A stretch of 64,000 nucleotides of DNA from Lachnospiraceae bacterium (GCA_017618075.1 JAFZUY010000023.1:124001-188000), one strand, 5' to 3'; counted from the stretch's first letter, positions 54,887-64,000 are shown. A program made the numbers and translations. Notes: generated by a model not told the origin, from the sequence alone.

Positions 54887-56149
54887 ATGAAAATGAAGAC
54901 GGGAAAGAAAAGAAGTGTATGCAGGATTATATCTTTTATGATGATTTTTTCCTTACTTTCAGTATACGGATGTAAGGAGAAAAAGATTGAAGTGGTAGAT
55001 TATCCCGAGCCGACGGTAACCGAGGTAACAGATAATACTCAGGACGCTGCAACTCAGGACGAGGATACGAATTCTGCAATGCCTTCGGCACTGGATTTGG
55101 AGGCCTTAAAACCCGAGGTAAATACTTTAAAGGAAGAAGGCACATTCGTTTATAATGCTGCGGTTATTCCCGACTGGATTCTAAAAGAATTTGAAAACAA
55201 TCCTAAAATAGTAAGAATAGCCAAGGAAATCCTTGTTGCGATAGACCACGCAGAGGAAGAATATGAGTTTTCTTCGGATTTGAATTTAACAGAGGATGAA
55301 CTGATACAAATCACCTTGATTATTTCTTATTCATGCCCGTTTTACAGCCAGATTATATATGAAAAGGCTGAAAACGAAAATGTTTACACGCTTAAGTATT
55401 TCCCCAATATGGAAGCAAGCGACGCTGAAGTAAGCGATGCTGACATAATTGATACAAGTGCATACGGCAATAAAGGCTACAATATGTCAGACTTCGCAAG
55501 CCAAGAGGAAGCCATCGAAATAATGGATTCTTATAAGGACTATGTGACAGCGCTTATAAATGACAATTTAAACAGTGAAATGAGCGAAAGAGAAATGGCT
55601 GCGGTAATCTACTCGGAACTTGTAAGGGGTGCAAGTTTCTCTCCAGAAAATCCGGATTATTATCTGGGTCAGGGCGAAGAAAGTATTGACCCTGAGAGCT
55701 ATTTTGGCAGAAAAGCAGTAGATAATATAATTGATCAGAAATATACCCGCGGAATAGAACTCTTAAGAACATATCAGTATATTATGAACCAGCTTCATAT
55801 CGAAAGCAGACTGGTTGTAGGAAACGGAATTTTCCAGGATGAGGTAAAAGAACAGTTTGGCGAAAAATATCCCACAACTCCTTACTGGTCGTGGCTTTCA
55901 ATGCAACTGGACGGCGAATATTTCAATTGCGATATTATTCTCGAAAAGTTAATACATGATTTTAAATTTGGTGACGATACCGATGTCTATCCTGAGATGA
56001 CATATTTCGGAATGAGCGATGATAAAAGAAAAGAATCCTACAAGTTTATGGATACATCCATTTACCTCATGGATATAACGGATATAAATTCGGAACCTCC
56101 CCGTCCGCCCAAATGTCCGAATAATTACGAATATCACTATTCTAATTAA
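54887..56149 (+). CDS. Lipoprotein 1 of a tandem pair, transglutaminase-like fold
   Basis: 420 residues. Signal peptide with lipobox SVYGC (Cys29), a Thr/Glu/Asp-rich linker, then a domain whose C-terminal half resembles the transglutaminase core: LLRTYQYIMNQLHIESRLVV aligns to the active-site helix and WLSMQLDGEYFNCDI to the His-Asp part, but the nucleophile Cys and the His appear replaced. Probably a non-catalytic surface protein. Paralogous to the next gene. The fold call is by eye. Confidence 0.7.
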   Translation: MKMKTGKKRSVCRIISFMMIFSLLSVYGCKEKKIEVVDYPEPTVTEVTDNTQDAATQDEDTNSAMPSALDLEALKPEVNTLKEEGTFVYNAAVIPDWILKEFENNPKIVRIAKEILVAIDHAEEEYEFSSDLNLTEDELIQITLIISYSCPFYSQIIYEKAENENVYTLKYFPNMEASDAEVSDADIIDTSAYGNKGYNMSDFASQEEAIEIMDSYKDYVTALINDNLNSEMSEREMAAVIYSELVRGASFSPENPDYYLGQGEESIDPESYFGRKAVDNIIDQKYTRGIELLRTYQYIMNQLHIESRLVVGNGIFQDEVKEQFGEKYPTTPYWSWLSMQLDGEYFNCDIILEKLIHDFKFGDDTDVYPEMTYFGMSDDKRKESYKFMDTSIYLMDITDINSEPPRPPKCPNNYEYHYSN

Positions 56150-56170
56150 AAATACAGGAGAAAATGAGAC

Positions 56171-57382
56171 ATGAAAAAGGGAATGAAAAGAAATATAAGC
56201 AGGATAATATCTTTTATGATGGTCTTTACCCTGCTTTCGGCATACGGCTGCAATAAGGGAAAGACGATTGATCCTGACTTTTATCCCACGCAGAATGTAA
56301 GTGAAGAAGAGACCATAAAAGAAGAAAAAACCGTTGAAAATATAACAAAAATTGCGCCTGACCAGGTGTCTGATGAGGATATTTTAAAACCCGAAAAGAA
56401 TACTTTCAGGGAAACCGGCAAATATGAATATAATCCCGTGGTTATTCCCGACTGGATTTTAAAAATGTTTGAAAACGATCCTAAAATAATCAGAGTTGCA
56501 AAGCAGGCGTTAATTGCAATCAATAATTGCGAGACCGAATTTGTGCTCGATGAAGATATAAAGTTAACCCAGGAAGAAATGGATTATGTTTTTGGCGTGA
56601 TTTATTATTCAACTCCGCTTTATGCTGTGGCAGGCGTATATGAGACCGACAAACCAAACGTATATAACATTTCATATTTCCAGGAGTTTGTACTTGGAGA
56701 AGAGGATGAAAACGGCGTAGCACAGGATGTTCAGTTAGTCGGAGAGGCATCTCCCGAAGAAGCCAAAGAGATAGTCGAAGCTTTTCAGGAATATGTAACG
56801 GAGACGATAAACAATAATCTTACGTCCGATATGACTGAGAGAGAAATGGCATCAATTTTATATAAAAAGATAGTTACGGATATAGCTCTTGAAGTCGAGA
56901 ATACGGAAAATTATCAGGGACTCAGTCAGGAGAGCTTTATATCGGGTGGAATGATAAAAGGAATTTTTGATAAAAAATACACCTCGGGCGGAGAATTTGT
57001 TCGTCTTTACTCTTTCTTTTTGACACAGCTTCATATTGAATCCAGGGAAGTACTCGGCACCAGCGGATTTTTCACTGAGGAATTAAAATCCGAATTAAGA
57101 GACGCGGTTCCTATTTCATATTACTGGGGCTGGCAGGTATTGCAGCTTGACGGTGAATATTTTAACTGTGATATTACACTTGAAGCGATAGCATTTAAGG
57201 AGAGATACCAGGGTGCGGAAGGTGCAGAACCGGATATGATTTATTTCGGAATGAGTGATAAGAAAAGAAGTGAATCGTATAAAGTCGGAAAATCTTCCGT
57301 ATATTACAATGATGTAATCCTTTATAACACGGGTTCAATAGGAACTGTTCCGAATTGCCCGAATGATTTGGATTTTCACTAA
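56171..57382 (+). CDS. Lipoprotein 2 of a tandem pair, transglutaminase-like fold
   Basis: 403 residues, clearly a paralogue of the preceding protein: lipobox SAYGC (Cys27), shared VIPDWILKMFENDPKI, MTEREMASILYKKIV, FFLTQLHIESREV, LDGEYFNCDITLE and YFGMSDKKRSESYK. It also lacks the Cys and His expected of an active transglutaminase. Co-transcribed, 21 bases downstream. Function unknown. Confidence 0.72.
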   Translation: MKKGMKRNISRIISFMMVFTLLSAYGCNKGKTIDPDFYPTQNVSEEETIKEEKTVENITKIAPDQVSDEDILKPEKNTFRETGKYEYNPVVIPDWILKMFENDPKIIRVAKQALIAINNCETEFVLDEDIKLTQEEMDYVFGVIYYSTPLYAVAGVYETDKPNVYNISYFQEFVLGEEDENGVAQDVQLVGEASPEEAKEIVEAFQEYVTETINNNLTSDMTEREMASILYKKIVTDIALEVENTENYQGLSQESFISGGMIKGIFDKKYTSGGEFVRLYSFFLTQLHIESREVLGTSGFFTEELKSELRDAVPISYYWGWQVLQLDGEYFNCDITLEAIAFKERYQGAEGAEPDMIYFGMSDKKRSESYKVGKSSVYYNDVILYNTGSIGTVPNCPNDLDFH

Positions 57383-57468
57383 TAGTTAAAAAAAAGTTAA
57401 TATTAATGATATAAAATGTTAAAGGTTTGAGTTTATTGTTAATTCGAACCTTGGAAACGGAGGAATGA

Positions 57469-58320
57469 ATGCAGTTAGTAAATCTTAAATGCCCGAATTG
57501 CGGCGGAGATATCGAAAAAGACGGTGACAGCCTTTATTGTAAAGCCTGTGGAGCAGCATTTGCAGTCAATTATGATGAAGCGGATGTAGAGCATGAAAAA
57601 CTGCAAAACTACGACCAGATTTCAAAAATCGAGCACGAGCATGAAAAGGAAATGGAAGAAATCCGTTTCAAGCAGAACGAAAAGTCTAAAAGAGCAGCCG
57701 AAAGACGTGAGAACAGACGTAAGGCAGGCCGTGAATTCAGAGGCAGAATCTTTTCACTGATTTTTATACTCGGATTCTTCAGCATCGGACCTCTTACCTG
57801 GTGGTTTATGGCAAAGCAGGGATTGATGCCTTCGTTTAAAGAAATGATTGAAGAGGAGATGAAGCAGTCCACAAGGGATGTGTATGATATCTCCATCGAC
57901 AACTTTACGGATGATGTTATTGACAACATGATAGCAGCCGCAAAGGAAAAGAAGCAAAAGTCCCGAAACGATAATCCTGTCAAAGATTATATTAATGATG
58001 AGTGGGTTGAATATAATTTAAGCGAAGTTGAGTACGACAGCGCATACTTAATAACCGGGGCCAGCGAAGGAAAAAACAGAGTAGTAGTAATTTTAAAACT
58101 TGAATATACATCCGATGCGGAAGATAAAACCACTTACGATGCTTTGTACTTTGATAATCTCAAACTCTCGGATAATGATACCATTGTGTCAGATTATGCT
58201 CCCAAGAGTATTCACAGAAGCGATCTGGCATGGAAAAGCGATTCATATGAGAATAGAGATCAGTGCTACAGAGAAAATGTTCTTGCATTCGGAGGTACGG
58301 TTACAGAAATTAAAAAATAA
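57469..58320 (+). CDS. Zinc-ribbon membrane protein
   Basis: 283 residues: N-terminal zinc ribbon (CPNCGG, CKACGA, about 8-29), a charged coiled-coil (about 45-90, HEHEKEMEEIRFKQNEKSKR), one membrane helix (about 95-117) and an outer domain. Topology is cytosolic ribbon, single helix, outside C-terminus. Role unknown. GGAGG ribosome site. Confidence 0.75.
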   Translation: MQLVNLKCPNCGGDIEKDGDSLYCKACGAAFAVNYDEADVEHEKLQNYDQISKIEHEHEKEMEEIRFKQNEKSKRAAERRENRRKAGREFRGRIFSLIFILGFFSIGPLTWWFMAKQGLMPSFKEMIEEEMKQSTRDVYDISIDNFTDDVIDNMIAAAKEKKQKSRNDNPVKDYINDEWVEYNLSEVEYDSAYLITGASEGKNRVVVILKLEYTSDAEDKTTYDALYFDNLKLSDNDTIVSDYAPKSIHRSDLAWKSDSYENRDQCYRENVLAFGGTVTEIKK

Positions 58321-58360
58321 ACGGGGAAAAATGAATTAGTCTTATTATGGGAGGTTTGGC

Positions 58361-59020
58361 ATGAAAATAGCATTGTTGGCCGCAATCTGTTATCTGATAG
58401 GTTGTATCAACCCTGCTTATTTAATCGGAAAAGCCAAGGGATTTGACATCCGGCAAAAAGGCTCATTAAATGCGGGAGCATCCAACGTCGTCATTAATGT
58501 CGGAAAAAGAGCAGGGGTTTTTACAGCATTGTTTGACATTTTAAAAGCATTCTTCTGCGTTAAGATGTCAGGAATTTTACTGGGAGATATGCCGACGGCG
58601 GTTGCTTTTTGTTCCGTCTGCTGCGTACTTGGCCATATTTTCCCGTTTTATCTTAAGTTTAAGGGCGGAAAAGGATTTGCGAGTCTCGGCGGACTGGTGC
58701 TCGGATTTAACTTTAAGGTTTTCCTTATAATGCTCGCCTGTGCGATTCTTTTAGTACTTGCAATTGATTATCTCTGCATCATTACCACGCTTACATGCTT
58801 AAGCTTTCCTGTTATTTACGGTACAATGACCGGAGATTATATCGGAGCGGTACTGATCCTGGGGCTGGGATTTATAATAATATCCAAGCACTTCCCCAAT
58901 TTTAAAAGAATAAAACTGGGCACGGAAGCGCGGTTCTCCGCAATGTGGCACAGGGACGAGGAAGAAGAAAGAATCCGTCAGAACCTTGCCAAGATGGATA
59001 AAACCGACAAAGAATCATAA
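58361..59020 (+). CDS. plsY: Glycerol-3-phosphate acyltransferase PlsY family
   Basis: 219 residues, five membrane helices. The three PlsY motifs are present: KGSLNAGASN (motif 1), FKGGKGFAS (motif 2) and KHFPNFKRIKLGTEAR (motif 3). It moves an acyl group from acyl-phosphate to glycerol-3-phosphate in the membrane. Asn33-type substitutions in motif 1 (SLNAGASN for SGNxGATN) are mild; it may be a second, specialised copy. Confidence 0.9.
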   Translation: MKIALLAAICYLIGCINPAYLIGKAKGFDIRQKGSLNAGASNVVINVGKRAGVFTALFDILKAFFCVKMSGILLGDMPTAVAFCSVCCVLGHIFPFYLKFKGGKGFASLGGLVLGFNFKVFLIMLACAILLVLAIDYLCIITTLTCLSFPVIYGTMTGDYIGAVLILGLGFIIISKHFPNFKRIKLGTEARFSAMWHRDEEEERIRQNLAKMDKTDKES

Positions 59021-59036
59021 AAGAATAAATATGTAT

Positions 59037-59070
59037 AACGAGAGGTAATTTTGCCTCTCGTTATTTTTTT
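59037..59070 (+). terminator. Terminator after plsY
   Basis: AACGAGAGG (59037-59045) and CCTCTCGTT (59054-59062), then seven T. Confidence 0.88.
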
Positions 59071-59122
59071 GCCCTCGTTTTTGTGCAAAACATAGAAAAA
59101 ATATAAAATACTCAAAAATGTT

Positions 59123-59151
59123 TTGACATTTCCTACAAAACGAACTAATAT
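59123..59151 (+). promoter_or_regulatory. Promoter of the adhesin gene
   Basis: TTGACA (59123-59128), 17 bases, TAATAT (59146-59151), 45 bases before the start codon. Confidence 0.75.
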
Positions 59152-59196
59152 TTTAATCACTTCACAAAAAATTATAATATGAAAGGAGAATGATTC

Positions 59197-62100
59197 TTGA
59201 AAAACAATTTAATACTGCTTAAACGATTTTTTTCGTTTATTTTATCAATGCTGATTTTTATGTCGGCATTTTTAGGCACAGGCATTCCTGTTAAGGCTGA
59301 GACGGTAACGAGGGTAGAGGCGATAGATTATTCTTTGTATATCCCGGGCGGCTCATGGCAGACGCACAAATACTATATTGACGGAAATCTGGCCTACTGT
59401 GTTCAGTCAGAGCTTGCGCAGGTAAACAACGGAGACTACCAAACAATCGTTGAAAGCTTTGACACATACCCTCTTTTATGCAAGGTTTTGTTTTACGGGT
59501 ACGGCGGACCGGCCTATAAAATGGGCGAGTTTTTCTCAGGATACGGCATTACGCTGACCGACGAGCAGGCGTATCTTTACACTCACATAGCTGCGAATTA
59601 TGCATACGGCGGAAACGTCTGGTACGGGCTCGACGAGCCGACGGCAGAGGCCCTGCATTTAACCGACTGGATAAAATACTGCAGCAACAATGTCTGTATG
59701 CCGGAGAATAAGCATTTAACGGGAGGCAAAGTAAAAATTGCCGTCCCGGATGGCGCACAAAGGATTGCATATCTGGATTCGTATACATTCGAACCCATAA
59801 ATGTAAGCGTTGAAGTTAAGATAAATTTTGAAAAAACCAAAAACACTTACGGAGATGCAACCACAAACAATGCAGTCTACGGACTCTTCGATTCCTCCGA
59901 CACTGAACTTCAAAGAATTACTCTATTAATCCCCGCCGGATCTACAACGGCAAGCGGCAATTTCACATACACCTTCGATAACGACGGTACCTATTATGTA
60001 AAAGAAATTACCTCTCCCACGGGATATATCCTTGATACAACCAAATATTATTTTAAGGTAGACACTTCGGGACAGAGTGCATCCTCTACAGATACTCATT
60101 TTGTTTCTGTCAACAGCAGGGAAATTACCTTTACCAAGAAAGATGAAATACCTGTTAAAGGACGTGTATCGTTTAACAAAATCGACTCATCAGGCAATTC
60201 GCTTTCGGGTGCGGGTTTTGACGTTTATTTAAAATCAAATCTCACCGTAAAAGACGGCAAATACGATTTTTCTTCCGCCACTCCCGTCTGTACAAGAATT
60301 TCCTCAGATGCCTCGGGAGCGGTAACTTCGCAGGAACTTGATTACGGAACTTATGTGGTTCATGAGGCCGTGGTTCCGAAGGGGAAACTTGCTGTGGATG
60401 ATTTTGAAGTATCCATAGTTAACAACGGTGAAACGGTTAAGGTAAAAGATAAAACAGACAAGACGATCCAGGGTAAGTTTTCACTGGTAAAAACAGGAGA
60501 TGACGGACTTCCTGTAAAGGGTGCGGGCTTCAGTGCTTATGAGAAATCAAAGCTTAAACTTAACTCTGACGGAACATATGACTTTACATCTGCAACGCCG
60601 GTGACAATTACCTCTTCGGGAGATACGGTGCTTAAAACAGATGAAAAAGGCAAAGCGGAAAGCGGCCTTTTGGACTATGGCACATATGTTATCTGCGAGA
60701 GTGTGGTGCCAAATGGTTACAAAGCATGCGACCCCTTTGAAGTCAAAATCGAAAAACAAAATGTAACCGTAGATGTCGGAAACATAAAAGATATTGTGAT
60801 TCCGGCGAAAATAAGGATCATCAAAAAAGACTTTGAATCCAAAGAGATCATCTTTAAAGGGGGCGCGCAGTTTAAAATCTACGATGTAAAAAATGATGTT
60901 TATGTATCCCTCGGAGGTACGGATACTTTTACAACCGATGATACAGGTACGGTTACTACAGCAGATCCACTCCCGTTGGGAACTTACAGAATCGAAGAGG
61001 TGGAAGCACCCGAAGGATATCTTTTAGATTCGACACCGGTTGAAATTGTATTTAACAGCACATGGCCGTATACGATGGAGGGGACGGATAAAATAATTAC
61101 CGCAGAATTTGAAAATACCCCTAAAAAAGGCAGAGTGGAAATCACCAAAACGGGCAAGGGCTTAACGGGTTTTGCAAATAATAAATTTGTCTGGACGGAT
61201 GTAAATTTATCCGATGCGGTGTATGAAATCCGGGCGGATGAAGACATTTATTCACCCGATAACAGAGGAAATCTTATACATGCGAAGGACGATCTGATAG
61301 GTACTTTAACCACCGATTCGTCAGGCCACGCGGCGATGGATAATATGTACCTCGGAAAATACTACTTTACGGAGGTTACAGCTCCCACAGGATACGTAAC
61401 AGATAACACTCATAAAACATTTGAACTTTCTTACAACAATTCTTCAACTGCTCCGATTATTTCCCTGAATTTCTTTTATGATGAAAAACAAAATATAGTC
61501 TTAAATCTTACTAAGAGTGATGCCGAGACTAAAAAACCGCTTTCGGGCGCAGAGTTTGGCATATACGCGGATGAGGATATTTATTCATTTGACGGAACAC
61601 TCCTTGTATCTTCGGGCGAACTAATTACGACGGCCATATCCGATTCTGACGGATACATTGATTTCGGCCTTGATCTTCCATACGCAAAATACATGGTAAA
61701 AGAAACAGAAGCCCCGGTTAATTATGTGTTAAATCAGGCGGAATATTCTTTTATGGCAGTCTACCCTGCGAGTGATGTGAAAGAAGTTTTTTATACGAAT
61801 TCATGGGATAATACGCCTGTCCGCGGGTGTCTTGAAATCACAAAGGAGGGTGAATCTCTGACGCATTTTAAGGACGGAGAATTTATTTTTGAAAACAAAC
61901 CTTTAAAGGGAGCGGTATTTAATGTATTTGCAAAAGAGGATATTTATACTTTTGATAATTCAAAGGATGCGGAAGGAAACAGAACGCTTTATTACAGCAA
62001 GGATCAGCTGATTGAGACAATCACAACAGGGGAAGACGGAAAGGCAAAAACATCAAATCTACCTGTCGGACACTATTATCTGGTTGAGACGAAAGCACCG

Positions 62101-62796
62101 TACGGAATGATTATCGACGCTGCACCGATTGATTTTTCAATTGAATATAAGGATCAAAATACTGCGCTTGTTTTAACAACTAAAAGCATTTCTAACGCGC
62201 GACAGAAAATAAATCTTAAGGTAACAAAAACCGAAACGGGCAGCAGTAAAAATCTCTCGGGTGGAAAGTTTAATCTTTATGCGGATGAGGATATTAAAAA
62301 CTTTAAAGGCGAAGTGATAGTGCCAAAAGGAACGCTGATTTCTCAAACCGAGGCAGTGGACGGTGCGGTTAATTTCGGTCTTGATCTGCCTCATGCCGTT
62401 TATAAAATAACCGAAGAAAAAGCGCCCGCGGATTATTATGAAAATGACGAAGAGTATGCGGTTGATTTAAGTTACTCTGATTCGACGATTAAAAATCTTA
62501 ATGCGGAATTAAATATTTTCGACAAGAGGCTTCCGCATTTTGCGAAAGTGATGATGAGGGTAAAACCTGCTTTCAAATCAAAGAGTAAGAGCAACTACAT
62601 TACCGAAGACAACGGCGAGGGCGGGTATTCGATTCTTTTAATATCGGAGGAACCTACACTTCCCGTCAGCTCAACTTCAAATATGTGGTTTTGCCTTTTT
62701 GCATCATCAATACTGCTTTTGGCAGGCAGTTTCATAACAATGATTATCTTAATAAAAAGGCGAAAGGCCGTAAAAGAAAGGAAAAAATATGAATAA
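59197..62796 (+). CDS. Surface adhesin: thioester domain plus Cna-B/SpaA repeats
   Basis: 1199 residues. UUG start with AAAGGAG 9 bases upstream. Signal peptide cleaved near Ala34. Residues about 40-190 look like a thioester domain: Cys68 (LAYCVQS) and Gln124 (LTDEQAYLYTH) could form the reactive bond. About eight Cna-B/SpaA beta-sandwich repeats follow, each with a GxxFxxY start and a YxxxExxAPxGY end (for example YRIEEVEAPEGY, YLVETKAPYGM). The C-terminus has LPVSSTSN, a membrane helix and RRKAVKERKK, but no LPXTG. Surface attachment to host or fibre is the likely role. Confidence 0.9.
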   Translation: MKNNLILLKRFFSFILSMLIFMSAFLGTGIPVKAETVTRVEAIDYSLYIPGGSWQTHKYYIDGNLAYCVQSELAQVNNGDYQTIVESFDTYPLLCKVLFYGYGGPAYKMGEFFSGYGITLTDEQAYLYTHIAANYAYGGNVWYGLDEPTAEALHLTDWIKYCSNNVCMPENKHLTGGKVKIAVPDGAQRIAYLDSYTFEPINVSVEVKINFEKTKNTYGDATTNNAVYGLFDSSDTELQRITLLIPAGSTTASGNFTYTFDNDGTYYVKEITSPTGYILDTTKYYFKVDTSGQSASSTDTHFVSVNSREITFTKKDEIPVKGRVSFNKIDSSGNSLSGAGFDVYLKSNLTVKDGKYDFSSATPVCTRISSDASGAVTSQELDYGTYVVHEAVVPKGKLAVDDFEVSIVNNGETVKVKDKTDKTIQGKFSLVKTGDDGLPVKGAGFSAYEKSKLKLNSDGTYDFTSATPVTITSSGDTVLKTDEKGKAESGLLDYGTYVICESVVPNGYKACDPFEVKIEKQNVTVDVGNIKDIVIPAKIRIIKKDFESKEIIFKGGAQFKIYDVKNDVYVSLGGTDTFTTDDTGTVTTADPLPLGTYRIEEVEAPEGYLLDSTPVEIVFNSTWPYTMEGTDKIITAEFENTPKKGRVEITKTGKGLTGFANNKFVWTDVNLSDAVYEIRADEDIYSPDNRGNLIHAKDDLIGTLTTDSSGHAAMDNMYLGKYYFTEVTAPTGYVTDNTHKTFELSYNNSSTAPIISLNFFYDEKQNIVLNLTKSDAETKKPLSGAEFGIYADEDIYSFDGTLLVSSGELITTAISDSDGYIDFGLDLPYAKYMVKETEAPVNYVLNQAEYSFMAVYPASDVKEVFYTNSWDNTPVRGCLEITKEGESLTHFKDGEFIFENKPLKGAVFNVFAKEDIYTFDNSKDAEGNRTLYYSKDQLIETITTGEDGKAKTSNLPVGHYYLVETKAPYGMIIDAAPIDFSIEYKDQNTALVLTTKSISNARQKINLKVTKTETGSSKNLSGGKFNLYADEDIKNFKGEVIVPKGTLISQTEAVDGAVNFGLDLPHAVYKITEEKAPADYYENDEEYAVDLSYSDSTIKNLNAELNIFDKRLPHFAKVMMRVKPAFKSKSKSNYITEDNGEGGYSILLISEEPTLPVSSTSNMWFCLFASSILLLAGSFITMIILIKRRKAVKERKKYE

Positions 62797-64000
62797 GAAA
62801 ATATTAATCAGAATCATTTGCATAGTGGTATCTTTCTTCGTTGTTATTCCTCTCAGTGCGTACTTTTTGTTAAAAGATGAAGATATTCCCGAGGTTTCAG
62901 CCCCCGCTGAAACCTCTAAAGAGGAATCGGCAGAGCCGCTTCAGATTGCTTTAACAAATAATGATGAACAAAAGGAAGAAAAGAGCGAAGATAAATATAT
63001 AACGGTTGATTATTTCTTTTATACGGAAAATCCCGATGAGAAAAATTATAATGTTCCCCAAACAACTAAAAGAGACGGCAAAACCTATGAGTATACGGGG
63101 AATTCAAAATACAGCATTTCGGAAACAATCGAAAGCATTGCAATCAGTATTGAGCTTGAGGTCGAAGATAAAAATGACGCCGAAGAAACGATAGTTTATG
63201 TTTCGCCCGAGACAGGTGTTCAGTATGTTTTATCTGCTGATTCTTTTAACTGGGGAGACCTTACCGAAATCAAAAAAAGAGTGACGGAAAAAGTGGAGTA
63301 TTCCGCGTGTATTGGTGAACCTGAAATTCCTGAAATCAAGGCCATCGCCTACATTAACAAGGACACTGCCAAAGAAGAAAAGACCGACGGAAAGCTGGTA
63401 AAGAAAAGCTACTCAGAGGAATACTGGGCAAAAGCGGTAGAGCCAATCCTCGGAACTTTTGAAAGAGATGCTTCAGACTATACATATTATAAAACCGGTA
63501 TCATGAACGGTGATGAAGAATGGTCCGTGAAGGTTGATATTGACAATGCTTATCCTTCATGGGAAGGCTACGAAAAAGATGTATTAAAAATCGCCGGCAT
63601 TCCGGATGAAGAAATCAATGATTATCGTGTAATCGGAGCCGACTGGGTGGGAGAAAAATATTATGATGTGACCGAATTTAACGGAAAAGAAACCGTGGTT
63701 GAAAAAAGAGACGCGGCCTATGCTTACGAGGCAAAGTGCAGGGATTATTATGCAGAGTACGAAGGGTATGGTGCTTCGCTTGGATATAAAACTACTGCTA
63801 CATATTTTACGGACATCGACGAAGCCCTCGAGGCTTTGCGAAAGAAGGATAGTTCTGCAACAAAAGACCTCATAAAAGATGACATCAAAACCGTCTATAA
63901 GATGAAGGTTACAGCGACTTTCAAAGAAGTTTCTGCTCACAAAGATACGGTAAAAAGAAATCTTGGGAATGACAGAAGTCGCGCAAAAGCCGAAAAGGCA
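62789..64000 (+). CDS. Membrane-anchored surface protein, truncated by window end
   Basis: At least 404 codons, open to the last base. Starts MNKKILIRIICIVVSFFVV: one N-terminal membrane helix or uncleaved signal (about 5-28), a Glu/Ser-rich linker and an acidic outer region with Tyr-rich segments. No family recognised. The ATG overlaps the adhesin stop by 8 bases, with AAAGGAAA upstream, so the two are co-translated and may share a surface structure. No sortase motif seen in the part present. Confidence 0.75.
   Translation, partial: MNKKILIRIICIVVSFFVVIPLSAYFLLKDEDIPEVSAPAETSKEESAEPLQIALTNNDEQKEEKSEDKYITVDYFFYTENPDEKNYNVPQTTKRDGKTYEYTGNSKYSISETIESIAISIELEVEDKNDAEETIVYVSPETGVQYVLSADSFNWGDLTEIKKRVTEKVEYSACIGEPEIPEIKAIAYINKDTAKEEKTDGKLVKKSYSEEYWAKAVEPILGTFERDASDYTYYKTGIMNGDEEWSVKVDIDNAYPSWEGYEKDVLKIAGIPDEEINDYRVIGADWVGEKYYDVTEFNGKETVVEKRDAAYAYEAKCRDYYAEYEGYGASLGYKTTATYFTDIDEALEALRKKDSSATKDLIKDDIKTVYKMKVTATFKEVSAHKDTVKRNLGNDRSRAKAEKA

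Larger units (their letters stand above)
647..63878. repeat. Dispersed octamer CATAAAAG, about 48 copies
   Basis: Eye count of CATAAAAG and its complement CTTTTATG across the window gives about 48, near equal on both strands, usually within tCATAAAAGa. Examples on + are 1511, 5115, 12744, 16041, 30851, 34763, 43212, 50270, 53156, 59016, 63871; on the complement 647, 989, 4014, 9857, 38063, 40533, 49526, 54933, 61473. It falls in several reading frames and in intergenic DNA. None was seen from 18539 to 28018. Confidence 0.75.

Noticed and set aside
62640-62796. LPXTG sorting signal in the adhesin
   Set aside because: The motif reads LPVSS; only the membrane helix and basic tail fit the usual signal.
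647-63878. CATAAAAG as Chi or FtsK-orienting site
   Set aside because: Those are strongly biased to one strand; here both strands carry similar numbers within the window.

Overview
The window looks like a chromosome segment of a low-to-mid-GC Firmicute, most likely a Lachnospiraceae-type gut or rumen clostridium. Evidence: AGGAGG-type ribosome sites, TTGACA/TATAAT promoters, a leucine-type T-box leader, YtrA-type GntR repressors with CPBP proteases, a Bce-type two-component/ABC cassette, PlsY, zinc-ribbon membrane proteins and a Cna-B (SpaA-like) surface adhesin. No tRNA, rRNA, CRISPR, integrase or transposase was seen.

Layout. 0-2.2 kb (minus strand): a HigBA toxin-antitoxin pair reading into a CapA-family gene and a small partner. 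2.2-11.2 kb: two YtrA-type GntR modules, each with a CPBP protease and each behind a clear palindromic operator, placed around CorA and an ECF sigma/anti-sigma pair. 11.3-17.6 kb: a row of same-strand genes (zinc-ribbon protein, membrane protein, serine hydrolase, nitrilase-type amidase, GNAT, DUF4261-like protein, esterase). 17.6-22.0 kb: a T-box leader, apparently for leucine, ahead of an isopropylmalate-synthase-like protein whose catalytic residues are all replaced, and a fusion of a xylose-isomerase-type TIM barrel to an acyl-CoA ligase. 22.0-25.0 kb: a RelE/XRE toxin-antitoxin pair and an AT-rich divergent repressor/lipoprotein pair with tandem operators (probable acquired DNA). 25-26.2 kb: alanine dehydrogenase.

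26.2-30.3 kb is the most unusual part. A radical SAM/SPASM enzyme with a PqqD-like N-terminus sits between two paralogous secreted membrane proteins that end in (Cys-Ala)n-GGGRAGC tails. I infer a peptide- or protein-tail modification system. 31-34.8 kb: an FtsX-type ABC exporter behind a long leader with paired operators. 34.9-39.8 kb: GH43 glycosidase, diguanylate cyclase, patatin phospholipase and AraC regulator. 40-47 kb: ABC exporters and acetyltransferases, including an isochorismatase-GNAT fusion. 47.2-48.3 kb: an orphan XRE gene and VapBC. 48.5-53.6 kb: a response regulator, histidine kinase and Bce-type ABC transporter. 53.7-59 kb: base-excision glycosylase, NUDIX, twin lipoproteins, zinc-ribbon protein and PlsY. 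59.2-64 kb: a thioester/Cna-B adhesin and an overlapping surface-protein gene that runs off the window.

Across the whole window the octamer CATAAAAG (either strand) occurs about 48 times by eye count, against about 3 expected from base composition. It appears in genes in several reading frames and between genes, and is missing from the stretches that look acquired. This genome-scale signal is not explained by the gene annotation.
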